DNA from: Advenella alkanexedens
Lineage (GTDB): Bacteria; Pseudomonadota; Gammaproteobacteria; Burkholderiales; Burkholderiaceae_B
Assembly: GCF_019132845.1 (NCBI RefSeq)
Contig: NZ_JAHSPR010000003.1
Location: forward strand, 186,001 to 250,000
DNA length: 64,000 nucleotides
Direction of reading: 5' to 3'
Numbering within the stretch: position 1 is the stretch's first letter; every line of letters begins with the position of its first letter. The position numbers and the translations under genes are program-made. The notes below the pieces were generated by a model. That model did no database searches. It was not told where the DNA came from and was given only the letters and a program-made list of their open reading frames with translations. Shown here in pieces: positions 19,638-27,741 of this stretch.

Positions 19638-19756
19638 GCCTGTTTCCTGATGATTGACTTGCTTGCCTGACTGCGGAATAAATACCAACGTTTCCAGCAG
19701 TCCCTGATTGCGCTATGATTATTCCATCTTTTTAACATTCTTCATATTACATAATC

Positions 19757-20380
19757 ATGATGTCATCTGTTCCAGGAACACGAGGTTACGCTCAAAAGCC
19801 CGAAAAATTCGCCAAAGACTATGAAAGCGTCACGTTTGAAAAAGTCCACAAGGCCGTCATGCACTATTACCCCATTCACGACAAACTGGCCAGCATTCTG
19901 GATATTGGTGCCGGTACCGGTCGCGATGCCGCCGCATTGGCTCGGGCTGGCCACTTTGTGGATGCCGTTGAACCCACTGCCGGTATGCGTGAACATGGCC
20001 AGCAACTGCATGCCCAGGAACAAATCAACTGGATTGACGATAACCTGCCCCATTTGCACACCATTACCGCCAGCAAAAAAAAGTATGACCTGCTACTGTT
20101 AACCGCGGTATGGATGCACCTGACACCAAAAGAAAGGGAAACCGCCATGCACGTTTGCAAAGGCCTGCTCCTGCCCAATGGCGTCATGTCCCTGTCCCTG
20201 CGTCATGGTCCGGTACCTGTCGACCGCCATATGTTTGATATTCCCGATGAGGAAGTAATTGAACTGGGCAAGGCACATGGCCTGCACCTGCTGCATCACA
20301 GTGTTCACAAGGGTGACACGCTGGGTCGCAATGAGGTTCACTGGAGCCATGTGGTTTTTTCTGCCGCGCCTTCCGTATAA
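19757..20380 (+). CDS. Class I SAM-dependent methyltransferase
   Basis: A 207-residue protein with the SAM-binding glycine loop I-L-D-I-G-A-G-T-G-R-D-A near residue 46 and V-E-P-T at the end of strand 2. This is a Methyltransf_11/25-like fold. Substrate unknown. The start could be either of two adjacent ATG codons (19757 or 19760). It is divergent from the ABC-2 operon and lies 30 bases before the NAD(P)HX dehydratase gene, so those two may be co-transcribed. Confidence 0.8.
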   Translation: MMSSVPGTRGYAQKPEKFAKDYESVTFEKVHKAVMHYYPIHDKLASILDIGAGTGRDAAALARAGHFVDAVEPTAGMREHGQQLHAQEQINWIDDNLPHLHTITASKKKYDLLLLTAVWMHLTPKERETAMHVCKGLLLPNGVMSLSLRHGPVPVDRHMFDIPDEEVIELGKAHGLHLLHHSVHKGDTLGRNEVHWSHVVFSAAPSV

Positions 20381-20410
20381 ACACACCATCATAAAAAGTT
20401 GAAACTTTAA

Positions 20411-21268
20411 ATGATTATTGAATATACCCGCTTCGCCCGACAGCATTTTCCGGAACTGTGCCAGCCCCGCCCCCTGGACAGCCACAAGGGTACTTTTGGT
20501 ACCCTGGGCATTCTGGCCGGTGGCAAAAACATGGTGGGTGCGGCCCTGCTGGCAGCGCGCGCGGCCCTGAAACAGGGTACAGGACGGGTTCATGTCGGTT
20601 TTACCCAGGACAGCCAACCACTGGAAGTCGATACCGTGCAGCCCGAACTCATGCTCAATACGGCAGGCAAACTGCTGGGCAAAGAAGATATTGGCGCATG
20701 GGTGGCCGGTTGCGGCATGGGCCTGACACCACTGGCGCAAAATTGCCTGGCAACCCTCTTCAACCGTTATCCGCATACCGCCATTGTGCTGGATGCCGAT
20801 GCCCTGACCCTCTTGTCTGAACACGCCTTTGCGCTTTCCCATGAAAAGGGTTCACTGGTCTTGACACCTCACCCCAGTGAAGCGGCCCGGCTGCTGGGTT
20901 GCACCACTGCCGATATCCAGAAAGACCGGAATCAGGCAGCACGACAAATTTCAGGAAAATATACCGCCTGGACGGTCCTGAAAGGCTATCAAACCGTTAT
21001 CTGCAGCCCAAAAAGTGAGATCACGGTTAATCACACCGGCAACCCGGGCCTGTCCACAGCAGGCACCGGTGACGTGCTGGCAGGCATGATTGGCGCCTGT
21101 CTGGCACAGGGTATCACGCCTGAACAGGCCATTGCCGGAGCGGTATGGTTGCATGGCGCCGCAGCCGATTATCTGGTATCACAGGGCATTGGCCCTGTCG
21201 GCATGACGGCCGGTGAAGTGCTTGAAGCCGCGCGTCAGGTGCGCAACCTGATTACCGTCCAGGCTTAA
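20411..21268 (+). CDS. nnrD: ADP-dependent NAD(P)H-hydrate dehydratase
   Basis: A 285-residue YjeF C-terminal/ribokinase-like enzyme that restores damaged NAD(P)H hydrates at the expense of ADP. Motifs: V-L-D-A-D-A-L-T near residue 127, L-T-P-H-P-S-E near residue 152 and the catalytic N-P-G-L-S-T-A-G-T-G-D-V-L-A-G near residue 213. The partner epimerase domain, fused in many bacteria, is absent here and must be encoded elsewhere or missing. Confidence 0.88.
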   Translation: MIIEYTRFARQHFPELCQPRPLDSHKGTFGTLGILAGGKNMVGAALLAARAALKQGTGRVHVGFTQDSQPLEVDTVQPELMLNTAGKLLGKEDIGAWVAGCGMGLTPLAQNCLATLFNRYPHTAIVLDADALTLLSEHAFALSHEKGSLVLTPHPSEAARLLGCTTADIQKDRNQAARQISGKYTAWTVLKGYQTVICSPKSEITVNHTGNPGLSTAGTGDVLAGMIGACLAQGITPEQAIAGAVWLHGAAADYLVSQGIGPVGMTAGEVLEAARQVRNLITVQA

Positions 21269-21322
21269 TTCAAAAAAAATCGTATAAACTGAAATTAATT
21301 TCAAATTAAATCAGAATAGATA

Positions 21323-21667
21323 ATGGCAAATATTTTAAATAATAAAAAATTTATAAATGCAGAAAATACAGCAAATGGAGAGGTATCTGGCGAAACCGTT
21401 TTTAACTATAAACAGGATGGCAAGCAAATAGAAGCCGTTTATTCAGGAGGTGCCATTAAAAAAGGACACCTGATTGGCGTAATGACGGGCGACAATACAT
21501 TTACCATGTTCTATCATCATGTAAACCTGAATGATGACATACGTGCAGGCCAATGCCATAGCACTATACTCACAGAACAGAATGGCAAACTAAAACTCAT
21601 TGAAAGCTGGCAATGGCTCAATGGTGATTGTTCCAAGGGCCAATCTGTATTGATAGAACACGCATAA
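21323..21667 (+). CDS. Small conserved protein of unknown function (often misnamed 'n-acetylglutamate synthase')
   Basis: A 114-residue soluble protein without GNAT motifs. Its pattern (V-F-N-Y-K-Q-D-G-K-Q-I-E-A-V-Y-S-G-G, H-L-I-G, E-S-W-Q-W-L-N-G-D) resembles short proteins that databases label n-acetylglutamate synthase without experimental basis. The gene and its upstream region are much more A/T-rich than their neighbours, and it sits next to a repeat/TnpB scar, so recent acquisition is likely. A perfect terminator follows. Function unknown. Confidence 0.65.
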   Translation: MANILNNKKFINAENTANGEVSGETVFNYKQDGKQIEAVYSGGAIKKGHLIGVMTGDNTFTMFYHHVNLNDDIRAGQCHSTILTEQNGKLKLIESWQWLNGDCSKGQSVLIEHA

Positions 21668-21668
21668 A

Positions 21669-21705
21669 AAAGCCGCTGTCACATACGGTTTGCGACAGCG
21701 GCTTT
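21669..21705 (+). terminator. Intrinsic terminator of the small orphan gene
   Basis: AAAGCCGCTGTC (21669-21680) and GACAGCGGCTTT (21694-21705) form perfect 12-bp arms right at the stop codon of the orphan gene. The T-run after the stem is short. Confidence 0.75.
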
Positions 21706-21742
21706 AAACAGGATGCAGTATATACAGCCTGTTTTTTTAGAA

Positions 21743-21790
21743 CTTAGTGGTCCCCACGCTCCTGCGTGGTAACGAATATTTACCACTAAG
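21743..21790. repeat. Palindromic repeat copy 1 nested in an outer inverted repeat
   Basis: The core CCACGC-TCCT-GCGTGG (21754-21769) is the same palindrome seen at 22098 and 58927, here with changed outer bases. It lies inside a second inverted repeat, CTTAGTGGT (21743-21751) and ACCACTAAG (21782-21790). It is at the left side of the TnpB remnant. Confidence 0.7.
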
Positions 21791-21799
21791 TGCGGAAAG

Positions 21800-21819
21800 C
21801 CCCATCATTCATGGTGGGG
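21800..21819 (+). repeat. Hairpin upstream of the TnpB remnant (IS605-like end)
   Basis: CCCCATCAT and ATGGTGGGG flank a very short loop, forming a compact hairpin about 30 bases before the TnpB start. IS200/IS605 elements carry such subterminal hairpins, which are recognised by their transposase. The link here is an inference. Confidence 0.45.
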
Positions 21820-21847
21820 ATGGATAGCACGGGGTTATACTAACCCT

Positions 21848-22097
21848 ATGCAACGCCTTCAAGCCTACCGATTCGAACTGATGCCCAATGACCAACAGCA
21901 GCGCGCCATGCGCAGCTTTGCCGGTTCCTGTCGGTATGTGTATAACCAGGCATTGCACTTGCAGCAGGAACGGTATAAAGCGGGAGAAAAGAAACTGGGT
22001 TATGCCGGGCTGTGCAAGGTACTGACTGCATGGAAAAAACAAGCGGAAACCGATTGGTTGAATAACACCCCCGGCCAGGCGTTGCAACAGGCCTTAA
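21848..22097 (+). pseudogene. Truncated TnpB (IS200/IS605 OrfB) N-terminal remnant
   Basis: About 83 codons resemble the N-terminal helix-turn-helix part of TnpB, the IS605-family RNA-guided nuclease: Y-R-F-E-L-M-P-N, then C-R-Y-V-Y-N-Q-A-L near residue 28 and W-L-N-N-T-P-G-Q-A-L-Q-Q-A-L near residue 70. A full TnpB has about 370-400 residues with RuvC and zinc-finger regions; these are absent. The homology stops exactly where palindrome copy 2 begins. The frame runs on to 22273, but that part is antisense to ddh. No TnpA is present, so this is a dead fragment. Confidence 0.8.
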
Positions 22098-22123
22098 CTG
22101 GTTCCCACGCTCCTGCGTGGGAA
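22098..22123. repeat. Palindromic repeat copy 2, at the TnpB break point
   Basis: CTGGTTCCCACGC (22098-22110), TCCT loop, then GCGTGGGAA (22115-22123): the same palindrome as copy 3, with the last four bases of the right arm missing. It joins the TnpB remnant to the 3' end of ddh, four bases before the ddh stop codon. Confidence 0.85.
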
Positions 22124-22127
22124 GAAA

Positions 22128-23114
22128 TCACAGCAACTCTTTACGCAATTCAGCCGCGCTCTTGGGCGACAACAGGCCTGGTGGCACATCAAACGCTGTT
22201 TTCGCGCCGGTTTGACCCATCTGGTTCAATCTGTAAGCGGCACGGGCATAGGCAACCAGCACGCTGGAGGTAAACTCAGGATTGCTGTCCAGGGCCAGTG
22301 AATATTCCATAACCTGGTTGGTGCCCGCACCGGTTTTGCCACTGCGAATCACAAAGCCACCATGCGGCATGGCAGTGTGATCACGTTTGAGTTCTTCTTC
22401 GGTAATAAAAGTAACCGTGGTGTCGTAATCGGCAAAATAATCGGGCATGGTCACGATCGACCGTTCCACTTCACTGGCACTGGCGCCTTCGGCCAACACC
22501 ACATAGCAATCACGCTTGTGTTTTTCACGGGTACTTAGTACAGGCATGGTACCACTGCGTACCTTGTTCATGGCTTCTTCCACCGGAATGGTGTATTGCA
22601 CACCGGCCTTAACGCCCGGCAGGCGGCGAATCGCATCAGAGTGCCCCTGGCTTAAGCCCTTGCCCCAGAACGTATAAGTAGCGCCTTCTGGCAAAATGGC
22701 TTCGCCAAACAGACGGTTAATTGAAAACAGACCCGGATCCCAGCCAATGGCGATCAGGGATGTCTTGCCAGCCAGTTCGGCCGAATTGTTCACTGCTTCA
22801 AAATACTCGGGAATTTTGGCATGCGTGTCAAAACTGTCAACCGTGTTGAACAAGGCAGAAAGAGCCGGTCCCTGCTCGGGCAAATCGCTTTTCGAACCAC
22901 CACACAATACCAGTACATCTATTTTGTCCTGAAATTGGGCAATATCGTCCAGCTTGTACACAGGTACGTTTTTATTGACCAGTGCAACATCGGCTGGATC
23001 ACGACGTGTAAATACCGCTACCAATTCCATATCGGGTGTTTTTGCAATGGCAAGTTCCGTACCACGACCTAAATTGCCGTAACCGGCAATACCCACTCTG
23101 ATTTTCTGACTCAT
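22128..23114 (-). CDS. ddh: meso-Diaminopimelate D-dehydrogenase
   Basis: A 328-residue NADPH-dependent enzyme that makes meso-diaminopimelate from tetrahydrodipicolinate in one step, the short branch of lysine and peptidoglycan precursor synthesis. The Rossmann motif G-I-A-G-Y-G-N-L-G-R-G is at residue 9. V-F-T-R-R near residue 35 fits NADP binding, and D-S-F-D-T-H near residue 93, G-W-D-P-G-L-F-S near residue 124 and G-K-G-L-S-Q-G-H-S near residue 150 are characteristic of Ddh. Most Betaproteobacteria use the succinylase route, so Ddh is an uncommon addition. AACGGAGAACG precedes the ATG. Confidence 0.92.
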   Translation of the reverse strand: MSQKIRVGIAGYGNLGRGTELAIAKTPDMELVAVFTRRDPADVALVNKNVPVYKLDDIAQFQDKIDVLVLCGGSKSDLPEQGPALSALFNTVDSFDTHAKIPEYFEAVNNSAELAGKTSLIAIGWDPGLFSINRLFGEAILPEGATYTFWGKGLSQGHSDAIRRLPGVKAGVQYTIPVEEAMNKVRSGTMPVLSTREKHKRDCYVVLAEGASASEVERSIVTMPDYFADYDTTVTFITEEELKRDHTAMPHGGFVIRSGKTGAGTNQVMEYSLALDSNPEFTSSVLVAYARAAYRLNQMGQTGAKTAFDVPPGLLSPKSAAELRKELL

Positions 23115-23238
23115 GCAATCGTTCTCCGTTTAAAGACAACGATTTTAACCGCAATTGCACCCGAATTTCAGGCATGACAGATCACCAGCCATGTTAATGG
23201 CTCCTCCACATGCACATTCAGGTCACCACCACTGGATT

Positions 23239-24438
23239 TCACTTTTCGCAAGGCAGGCCGGATTCAGGCAAAAAACCCGCTTCACGCAAAATTTCTTCAG
23301 TATGTTCGCCCAAATTGGGGGCATGCCGGTAAATACCGGGCGGGGTGCGTGAATAATTACCCACTGGTGCCACCGTACGTAAATGACCCTCGGTGGGATG
23401 CACCATTTTCACAATCTGTCCCATCGCCTGCAAATGAGGATCTTCCAGCAAATCTTCCACCTGATTCAAGGGGGCAACCGGAATATCTGCCGCCGACAGG
23501 GTTTCAACCCAATAGGCAACGGTATTGCCCAAAATCATGTCAGCCAGAAAACCATATACCTGGTTCACATGACGACCCCGGGATTCAACTGATTCGAACA
23601 CCGAACCGGGCTCCAGCAAATCGGATCGTCCCACCAGATCCAGAAAGCGCTGCCAATGCCCATCGGTGTGCACAATCACGCAAACATAACCATCTGCCGC
23701 CTGATACGGTTTACGTGGTTCCACCAACAGACGGGAATAACCCATTTCGCCTTTGGGGGGTTCAAACGTGGCACCGCCAAGATGGTCATTCAGGACAAAC
23801 TGCGCCATGGTTTCGAACATGGGAATTTCAATCGATTGCCCCTGCCCGGATTGCCGGCTTTCCAGTACGCCTGCCAGGCAGGCAATACCCGCCTGCAGGC
23901 CCACAATGCGGTCTGCCATAGTCAGGGGTACATAACGGGGTGGCAAGCCCGTATGCTGGCTGTACAGGGCCGGAATGCCCGTCATGCCCTGGATAAGATC
24001 ATCGTAGGCCGGTCTGCCGGCATAAGGACCGTTATCACTGAATCCGTAGGCACCCGCATATACAATCTGCGGATTGACAGCCTTTACCGCCTCATAAGAC
24101 AGTCCCAGACGCGCCATTGCCTGCGGGCGCACATTGTATAAAAAAACATCCGCGGTTTTAGCCAGGGCCAGACAGGCTTCACGACCTTCCGTCGTTTTAA
24201 GATCCAGTACAACCGAACGCTTGTTACGATTCAAATGCAGAAAATTGGCTCCCATACCTTTATGCTGCCGATAGCCCATATTCCGGGTGGTATCCCCGGC
24301 GGGTGACTCAACCTTGATCACATCGGCCCCCAGATCAGCCAGAATCTGCGTGGCAAATGGCCCCATCACCACCGATGTCAAATCAATAATACGGATACCT
24401 TTAAGCGGACCGCAGGGTTCTGAAGCAAGCATAGTCAT
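23239..24438 (-). CDS. Family III CoA-transferase (CaiB/BaiF)
   Basis: A 399-residue enzyme that moves CoA between carboxylic acids. The N-terminal phrase G-I-R-I-I-D-L-T-S-V-V-M-G-P-F-A, then A-D-L-G-A-D-V-I-K-V-E, is diagnostic. The catalytic Asp is expected in M-A-D-R-I-V-G near residue 175. It is the last gene of a minus-strand group with MmgE/PrpD and enoyl-CoA hydratase, suggesting activation of a small dicarboxylic or branched acid for breakdown. Acid substrate unknown. Confidence 0.88.
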   Translation of the reverse strand: MTMLASEPCGPLKGIRIIDLTSVVMGPFATQILADLGADVIKVESPAGDTTRNMGYRQHKGMGANFLHLNRNKRSVVLDLKTTEGREACLALAKTADVFLYNVRPQAMARLGLSYEAVKAVNPQIVYAGAYGFSDNGPYAGRPAYDDLIQGMTGIPALYSQHTGLPPRYVPLTMADRIVGLQAGIACLAGVLESRQSGQGQSIEIPMFETMAQFVLNDHLGGATFEPPKGEMGYSRLLVEPRKPYQAADGYVCVIVHTDGHWQRFLDLVGRSDLLEPGSVFESVESRGRHVNQVYGFLADMILGNTVAYWVETLSAADIPVAPLNQVEDLLEDPHLQAMGQIVKMVHPTEGHLRTVAPVGNYSRTPPGIYRHAPNLGEHTEEILREAGFLPESGLPCEK

Positions 24439-24495
24439 ATTCTCTTCATCATTAACAAACTATCCGGACATAACGGACAGAAGGTCGTGTCATAT

Positions 24496-25878
24496 TCAGG
24501 CAAAAATCCCGTCCAGGGTAACGCGGATATTATCCTGTTGCGCCAGCCCGGACAATGCGTCAAACAATGGCTGGGCCTTGCCGGTGATACCCGTATGGTT
24601 GTGCCAGATCTGCAGGCAATCCATGAATTTGGCTTTCAGTGTTTCGGCATCCAGTGGCAAATTGGCATGCCCGATCGGGTAACGGATATTACCCGAATCA
24701 AATACACGGCCATCCTTCAATGCAATAACAACCCGGTCATGCAAGGCGAAAGCGGTATCTGCCGGATCAAGCTCATCGGTAATCGTGATGCGTATCTTCG
24801 GATATATCGCTTGCAAATCAGTCCTTTTGACAAAATCATCACTCAACTCCGCCAACCCCACTTTGCGAACCAGCAATGCACAGCCAATATCAAACTCAAG
24901 ACTGAACTTGGCTTCAAGGCCCGTTGCAGGGCATGGGTTCCTTAGCATGGATGCCTGCGGCTGGCCAATAGTGGCGACAATAGATTCAATATCTTCAAGA
25001 TTAAAATTTTCTTTATTGATAATGGCCAAGGTGCCATCTATCACCCGGTGACCGGAATAACAAACCGGATATTGCTTGATATTCAATCCCTGCTGCACCA
25101 GCCGCCAGGTTTGACCCAATGTGGCGGGTGTCTGGGTATCCACATTGCCTGCCGGCGAAGTGGCTTTCAGGAAACCGGCCCGATGCTCGAAAATATCCGG
25201 ACAGGCGGTAATGCCTGCACGGGCCAGTTCCACGGCCTCTATGGCCATACTGGCTGCCCGTCCTGCATGTAGGGGTTTGGTCATCGTACCGAAATTGGCC
25301 ACCAGCCCACTGGCCATGCTGGCAGCAATTCCCAGTGCATTGGCAATCAAGGCCTGGGGCAATCGGCTTAAATACGCATAGGCGGCGGCCCCTGCCACGG
25401 TGCCGAAAATGGCAGTCGGGTGCCATCCCTTGATATGGTAGGGGTCTTTTTCACGGGCAAACAGCTCGGCCCACACCTCATACCCCAAAATATAGGCATT
25501 TAACACCGCTTGCCCAGATGCCGACAAATGAATACCTCCCGTCATCACAACCGGCATCAGTACCGTGCTGGGATGCGCCGACATGGCCACATCGTCATAA
25601 TCAAGGGCATGCGCTGCGGTTGCCCACAGGCAAGCCGCCTGTTCCAGCGGCAGGTGTTTTTGTGCCAGAAAAGGCACTGCCACGTCAGTTTGGCCATTTC
25701 CTGCCCGCTGGCCAAAATGCCCGGCCAGAATTTGCACCACCGGCTCTTCACTGCCGGCAAACATGCAAGCCATGCTGTCCATCATGCCAATTTTGGCCAG
25801 GCGATATGCCTCCGGATCAACCGGATATTGATCAAACTGGCTAATAAAATGGACAATATCCTGCGTCAGACTATTCAT
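24496..25878 (-). CDS. MmgE/PrpD family protein
   Basis: A 460-residue member of the family that includes 2-methylcitrate dehydratase (PrpD) and cis-aconitate decarboxylase. Family phrases: H-A-L-D-Y-D-D near residue 88, H-P-S-T-V-L-M-P near residue 98 and K-P-L-H-A-G-R-A-A near residue 205. Together with a CoA-transferase and an enoyl-CoA hydratase it probably dehydrates or decarboxylates an organic acid. No prpB or prpC is nearby, so methylcitrate is not specifically supported. Confidence 0.85.
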   Translation of the reverse strand: MNSLTQDIVHFISQFDQYPVDPEAYRLAKIGMMDSMACMFAGSEEPVVQILAGHFGQRAGNGQTDVAVPFLAQKHLPLEQAACLWATAAHALDYDDVAMSAHPSTVLMPVVMTGGIHLSASGQAVLNAYILGYEVWAELFAREKDPYHIKGWHPTAIFGTVAGAAAYAYLSRLPQALIANALGIAASMASGLVANFGTMTKPLHAGRAASMAIEAVELARAGITACPDIFEHRAGFLKATSPAGNVDTQTPATLGQTWRLVQQGLNIKQYPVCYSGHRVIDGTLAIINKENFNLEDIESIVATIGQPQASMLRNPCPATGLEAKFSLEFDIGCALLVRKVGLAELSDDFVKRTDLQAIYPKIRITITDELDPADTAFALHDRVVIALKDGRVFDSGNIRYPIGHANLPLDAETLKAKFMDCLQIWHNHTGITGKAQPLFDALSGLAQQDNIRVTLDGIFA

Positions 25879-25904
25879 TTTTCTTATCCTGAATTAAATT
25901 TTGC

Positions 25905-26708
25905 TTATTTGCCTTTGAAGACCGGTTTGCGCTTTTCATTGAAGGCAAGCACACCCTCATAGCGATCCTCGGTTTCAACCAAATGATTATAGGCTTCCAC
26001 TTCAAAACGGTAAGCGGTACGCAATTCCATTTGGCTGCCATAACGCACGGATTTCTTGATTTGTTTGACCGAAAGCGGGGCATTACCGGCAATCACCGTT
26101 GCCGTTTCCAATGCGGCGTCAAGAACAGCAGCGGGTTCGCAAACTTTATTCACCAGGCCCCATTCCAGGGCCTGCTCTGCCGTAAACGGTTTACCCGTCA
26201 TGAGAATTTCCTTGGCCCGCCGCTCTCCAATCGCGCGTGGCAGGTTTTGTGTTCCACCGGCACCTGGCATGATACCCAGGCCAACTTCGGGCAAGGCAAA
26301 CCGGACATGGCTGCCAACATAAATAAAATCGCAACTTAACGCCATTTCAAAACCGCCCCCGTAAGCATGCCCGTTAACGGCCGCAATCACGGGAACGGGC
26401 AAATCAACTAGCGTCCAGTACATGCGCTCAAACAGTTCATGCTGCTTTTGCCATTGTTCCCGGGTCATGCCATTGCGTTCTTTCAGATCACCTCCGGCAC
26501 AGAATATTTTATCTTGTGCCCCCGTCAGAATAACGCAGCGAACCGGACCGGCATCGGCCGTCAGACGATTCCATAAATCCAGTAAATCATGACCCATTTG
26601 CGTATTTAGCGAGTTGCCAGCAGAAGGCCTGTTAAGCGTAACGACCAGGATATGCTCATGACGCAATTCGGTTGTTATTGTTTCATATCCGGTTAATTCA
26701 AAAACCAT
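25905..26708 (-). CDS. Enoyl-CoA hydratase/isomerase family protein
   Basis: A 267-residue crotonase-fold protein. The oxyanion-hole segments are F-C-A-G-G-D-L-K near residue 70 and H-A-Y-G-G-G-F-E-M-A near residue 115, followed by P-E-V-G-L-G-I-M-P-G-A-G-G-T near residue 140 with a catalytic Glu. It is the first gene of the minus-strand block and faces the GntR regulator across a short intergenic region with repeated motifs. It likely hydrates an enoyl-CoA formed from the transported acid. Confidence 0.88.
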   Translation of the reverse strand: MVFELTGYETITTELRHEHILVVTLNRPSAGNSLNTQMGHDLLDLWNRLTADAGPVRCVILTGAQDKIFCAGGDLKERNGMTREQWQKQHELFERMYWTLVDLPVPVIAAVNGHAYGGGFEMALSCDFIYVGSHVRFALPEVGLGIMPGAGGTQNLPRAIGERRAKEILMTGKPFTAEQALEWGLVNKVCEPAAVLDAALETATVIAGNAPLSVKQIKKSVRYGSQMELRTAYRFEVEAYNHLVETEDRYEGVLAFNEKRKPVFKGK

Positions 26709-26884
26709 GTTTGTCCCTATATAAATTTACTTGCACAAGTATTAATATATTTACTTTCTTTTGTACGTACATTATAAATATTAATCTATTAAATTCAATT
26801 AAATCAAATACTTTTATAATTTATAATTGTACGTATATTAAATATGAATTATGATCTTCCATCCAGACATTCACAAACCCGGCC
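26709..26884. promoter_or_regulatory. Divergent promoter region with two copies of a TTGTACGTAYAT motif
   Basis: TTGTACGTACAT (26761-26772) and TTGTACGTATAT (26827-26838) lie 66 bases apart and the likeness continues into the A/T-rich bases that follow each (ATTA..AATAT). Each contains a GTACGTAY near-palindrome, fitting a dimeric GntR/HutC-type binding site. They lie between the catabolic block and the GntR gene, so autoregulation and control of both sides is likely. Confidence 0.6.
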
Positions 26885-27694
26885 ATGCAACAAAAATCTG
26901 TTCCCCTGAAAAAATCCCTACCCAGGGAATCCGGTAACAAGCGGATACCCCGTTATGCATGGTTGCATCAAACCTTGCTCACGGATATTGAATCAGGCAA
27001 ATATCCGGTTGGCAGCCATTTGCCAACCGAAGAACAATTGAGCACTATTTATGGCGTCAGCCGGCATACGGTTCGTGAAGCAACCCGTCGTTTGGCTGAA
27101 AAAGGAATGATTACCCGCTCTCCCAGTACCGGAACGGTTGTCAATTCGGCAACCCCCATACAAAACCAATCGGTCTATGTGTCCACCTTTGGTTCCATGG
27201 ATGACTTAATGCTGTATACCGCACAAACCCGCATTGAGCCATTTGCCCATGAAACCATTCATGCCGATCAGGACATAGCGCAGCAACTGCTTGTACCGCT
27301 TAACGAAAAACTGGTTCGTTTACATGCTTATCGCAAACTGGTCAAGAATGATTTGCTGATTTCCTATTCACACATTTATCTGAATCCTGCTTTCAAAAAC
27401 ATTAAAAACCACCTTAAAGGTAACCACCCCAGTGTTTTCGAGCTTTTAAAAACGGAATTCAATCAGGAAATCGAAAAAGTTCATCAGGAAGTAGGTGCAT
27501 GCCTTATGCCCCATCAAGGCATACAGGCGCTGCAACTTAAACCAGATTGCCTGGCTTTACGCATTACCCGAGTTTATTTTGACAAATCAAACCGCTTGCT
27601 GGCGGCTTCAGACAACTTCTATATTGAAAACAACTTCCGCCTGATTACCACATGGCAGAAAGACAATGAGCAAACCAAAAGTTTAATTAAGTAA
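26885..27694 (+). CDS. GntR family transcriptional regulator (HutC/UTRA type)
   Basis: A 269-residue regulator. The winged helix-turn-helix spans about residues 30-90: L-P-T-E-E-Q-L-S-T-I-Y-G-V-S-R-H-T-V-R-E-A, then L-A-E-K-G-M-I-T-R-S-P-S-T-G-T. The rest is a UTRA effector domain. It probably senses the acid or CoA ester handled by the divergent enzymes and the Bug receptor downstream. The stop codon is 47 bases before the receptor's start, so the two may be one transcript. Confidence 0.88.
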   Translation: MQQKSVPLKKSLPRESGNKRIPRYAWLHQTLLTDIESGKYPVGSHLPTEEQLSTIYGVSRHTVREATRRLAEKGMITRSPSTGTVVNSATPIQNQSVYVSTFGSMDDLMLYTAQTRIEPFAHETIHADQDIAQQLLVPLNEKLVRLHAYRKLVKNDLLISYSHIYLNPAFKNIKNHLKGNHPSVFELLKTEFNQEIEKVHQEVGACLMPHQGIQALQLKPDCLALRITRVYFDKSNRLLAASDNFYIENNFRLITTWQKDNEQTKSLIK

Positions 27695-27741
27695 TGTTAT
27701 TCAATAAAGAACTCATTCATCCTTCCTTATGGAGACAATAT

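Noticed and set aside
20099-20842. Open frame of 247 codons antisense to the methyltransferase and nnrD
   Set aside because: Crosses two well-supported genes on the other strand and has no recognisable motif.
22098-22273. Continuation of the TnpB frame into ddh
   Set aside because: After the palindrome the translation is just antisense ddh and loses all TnpB likeness.
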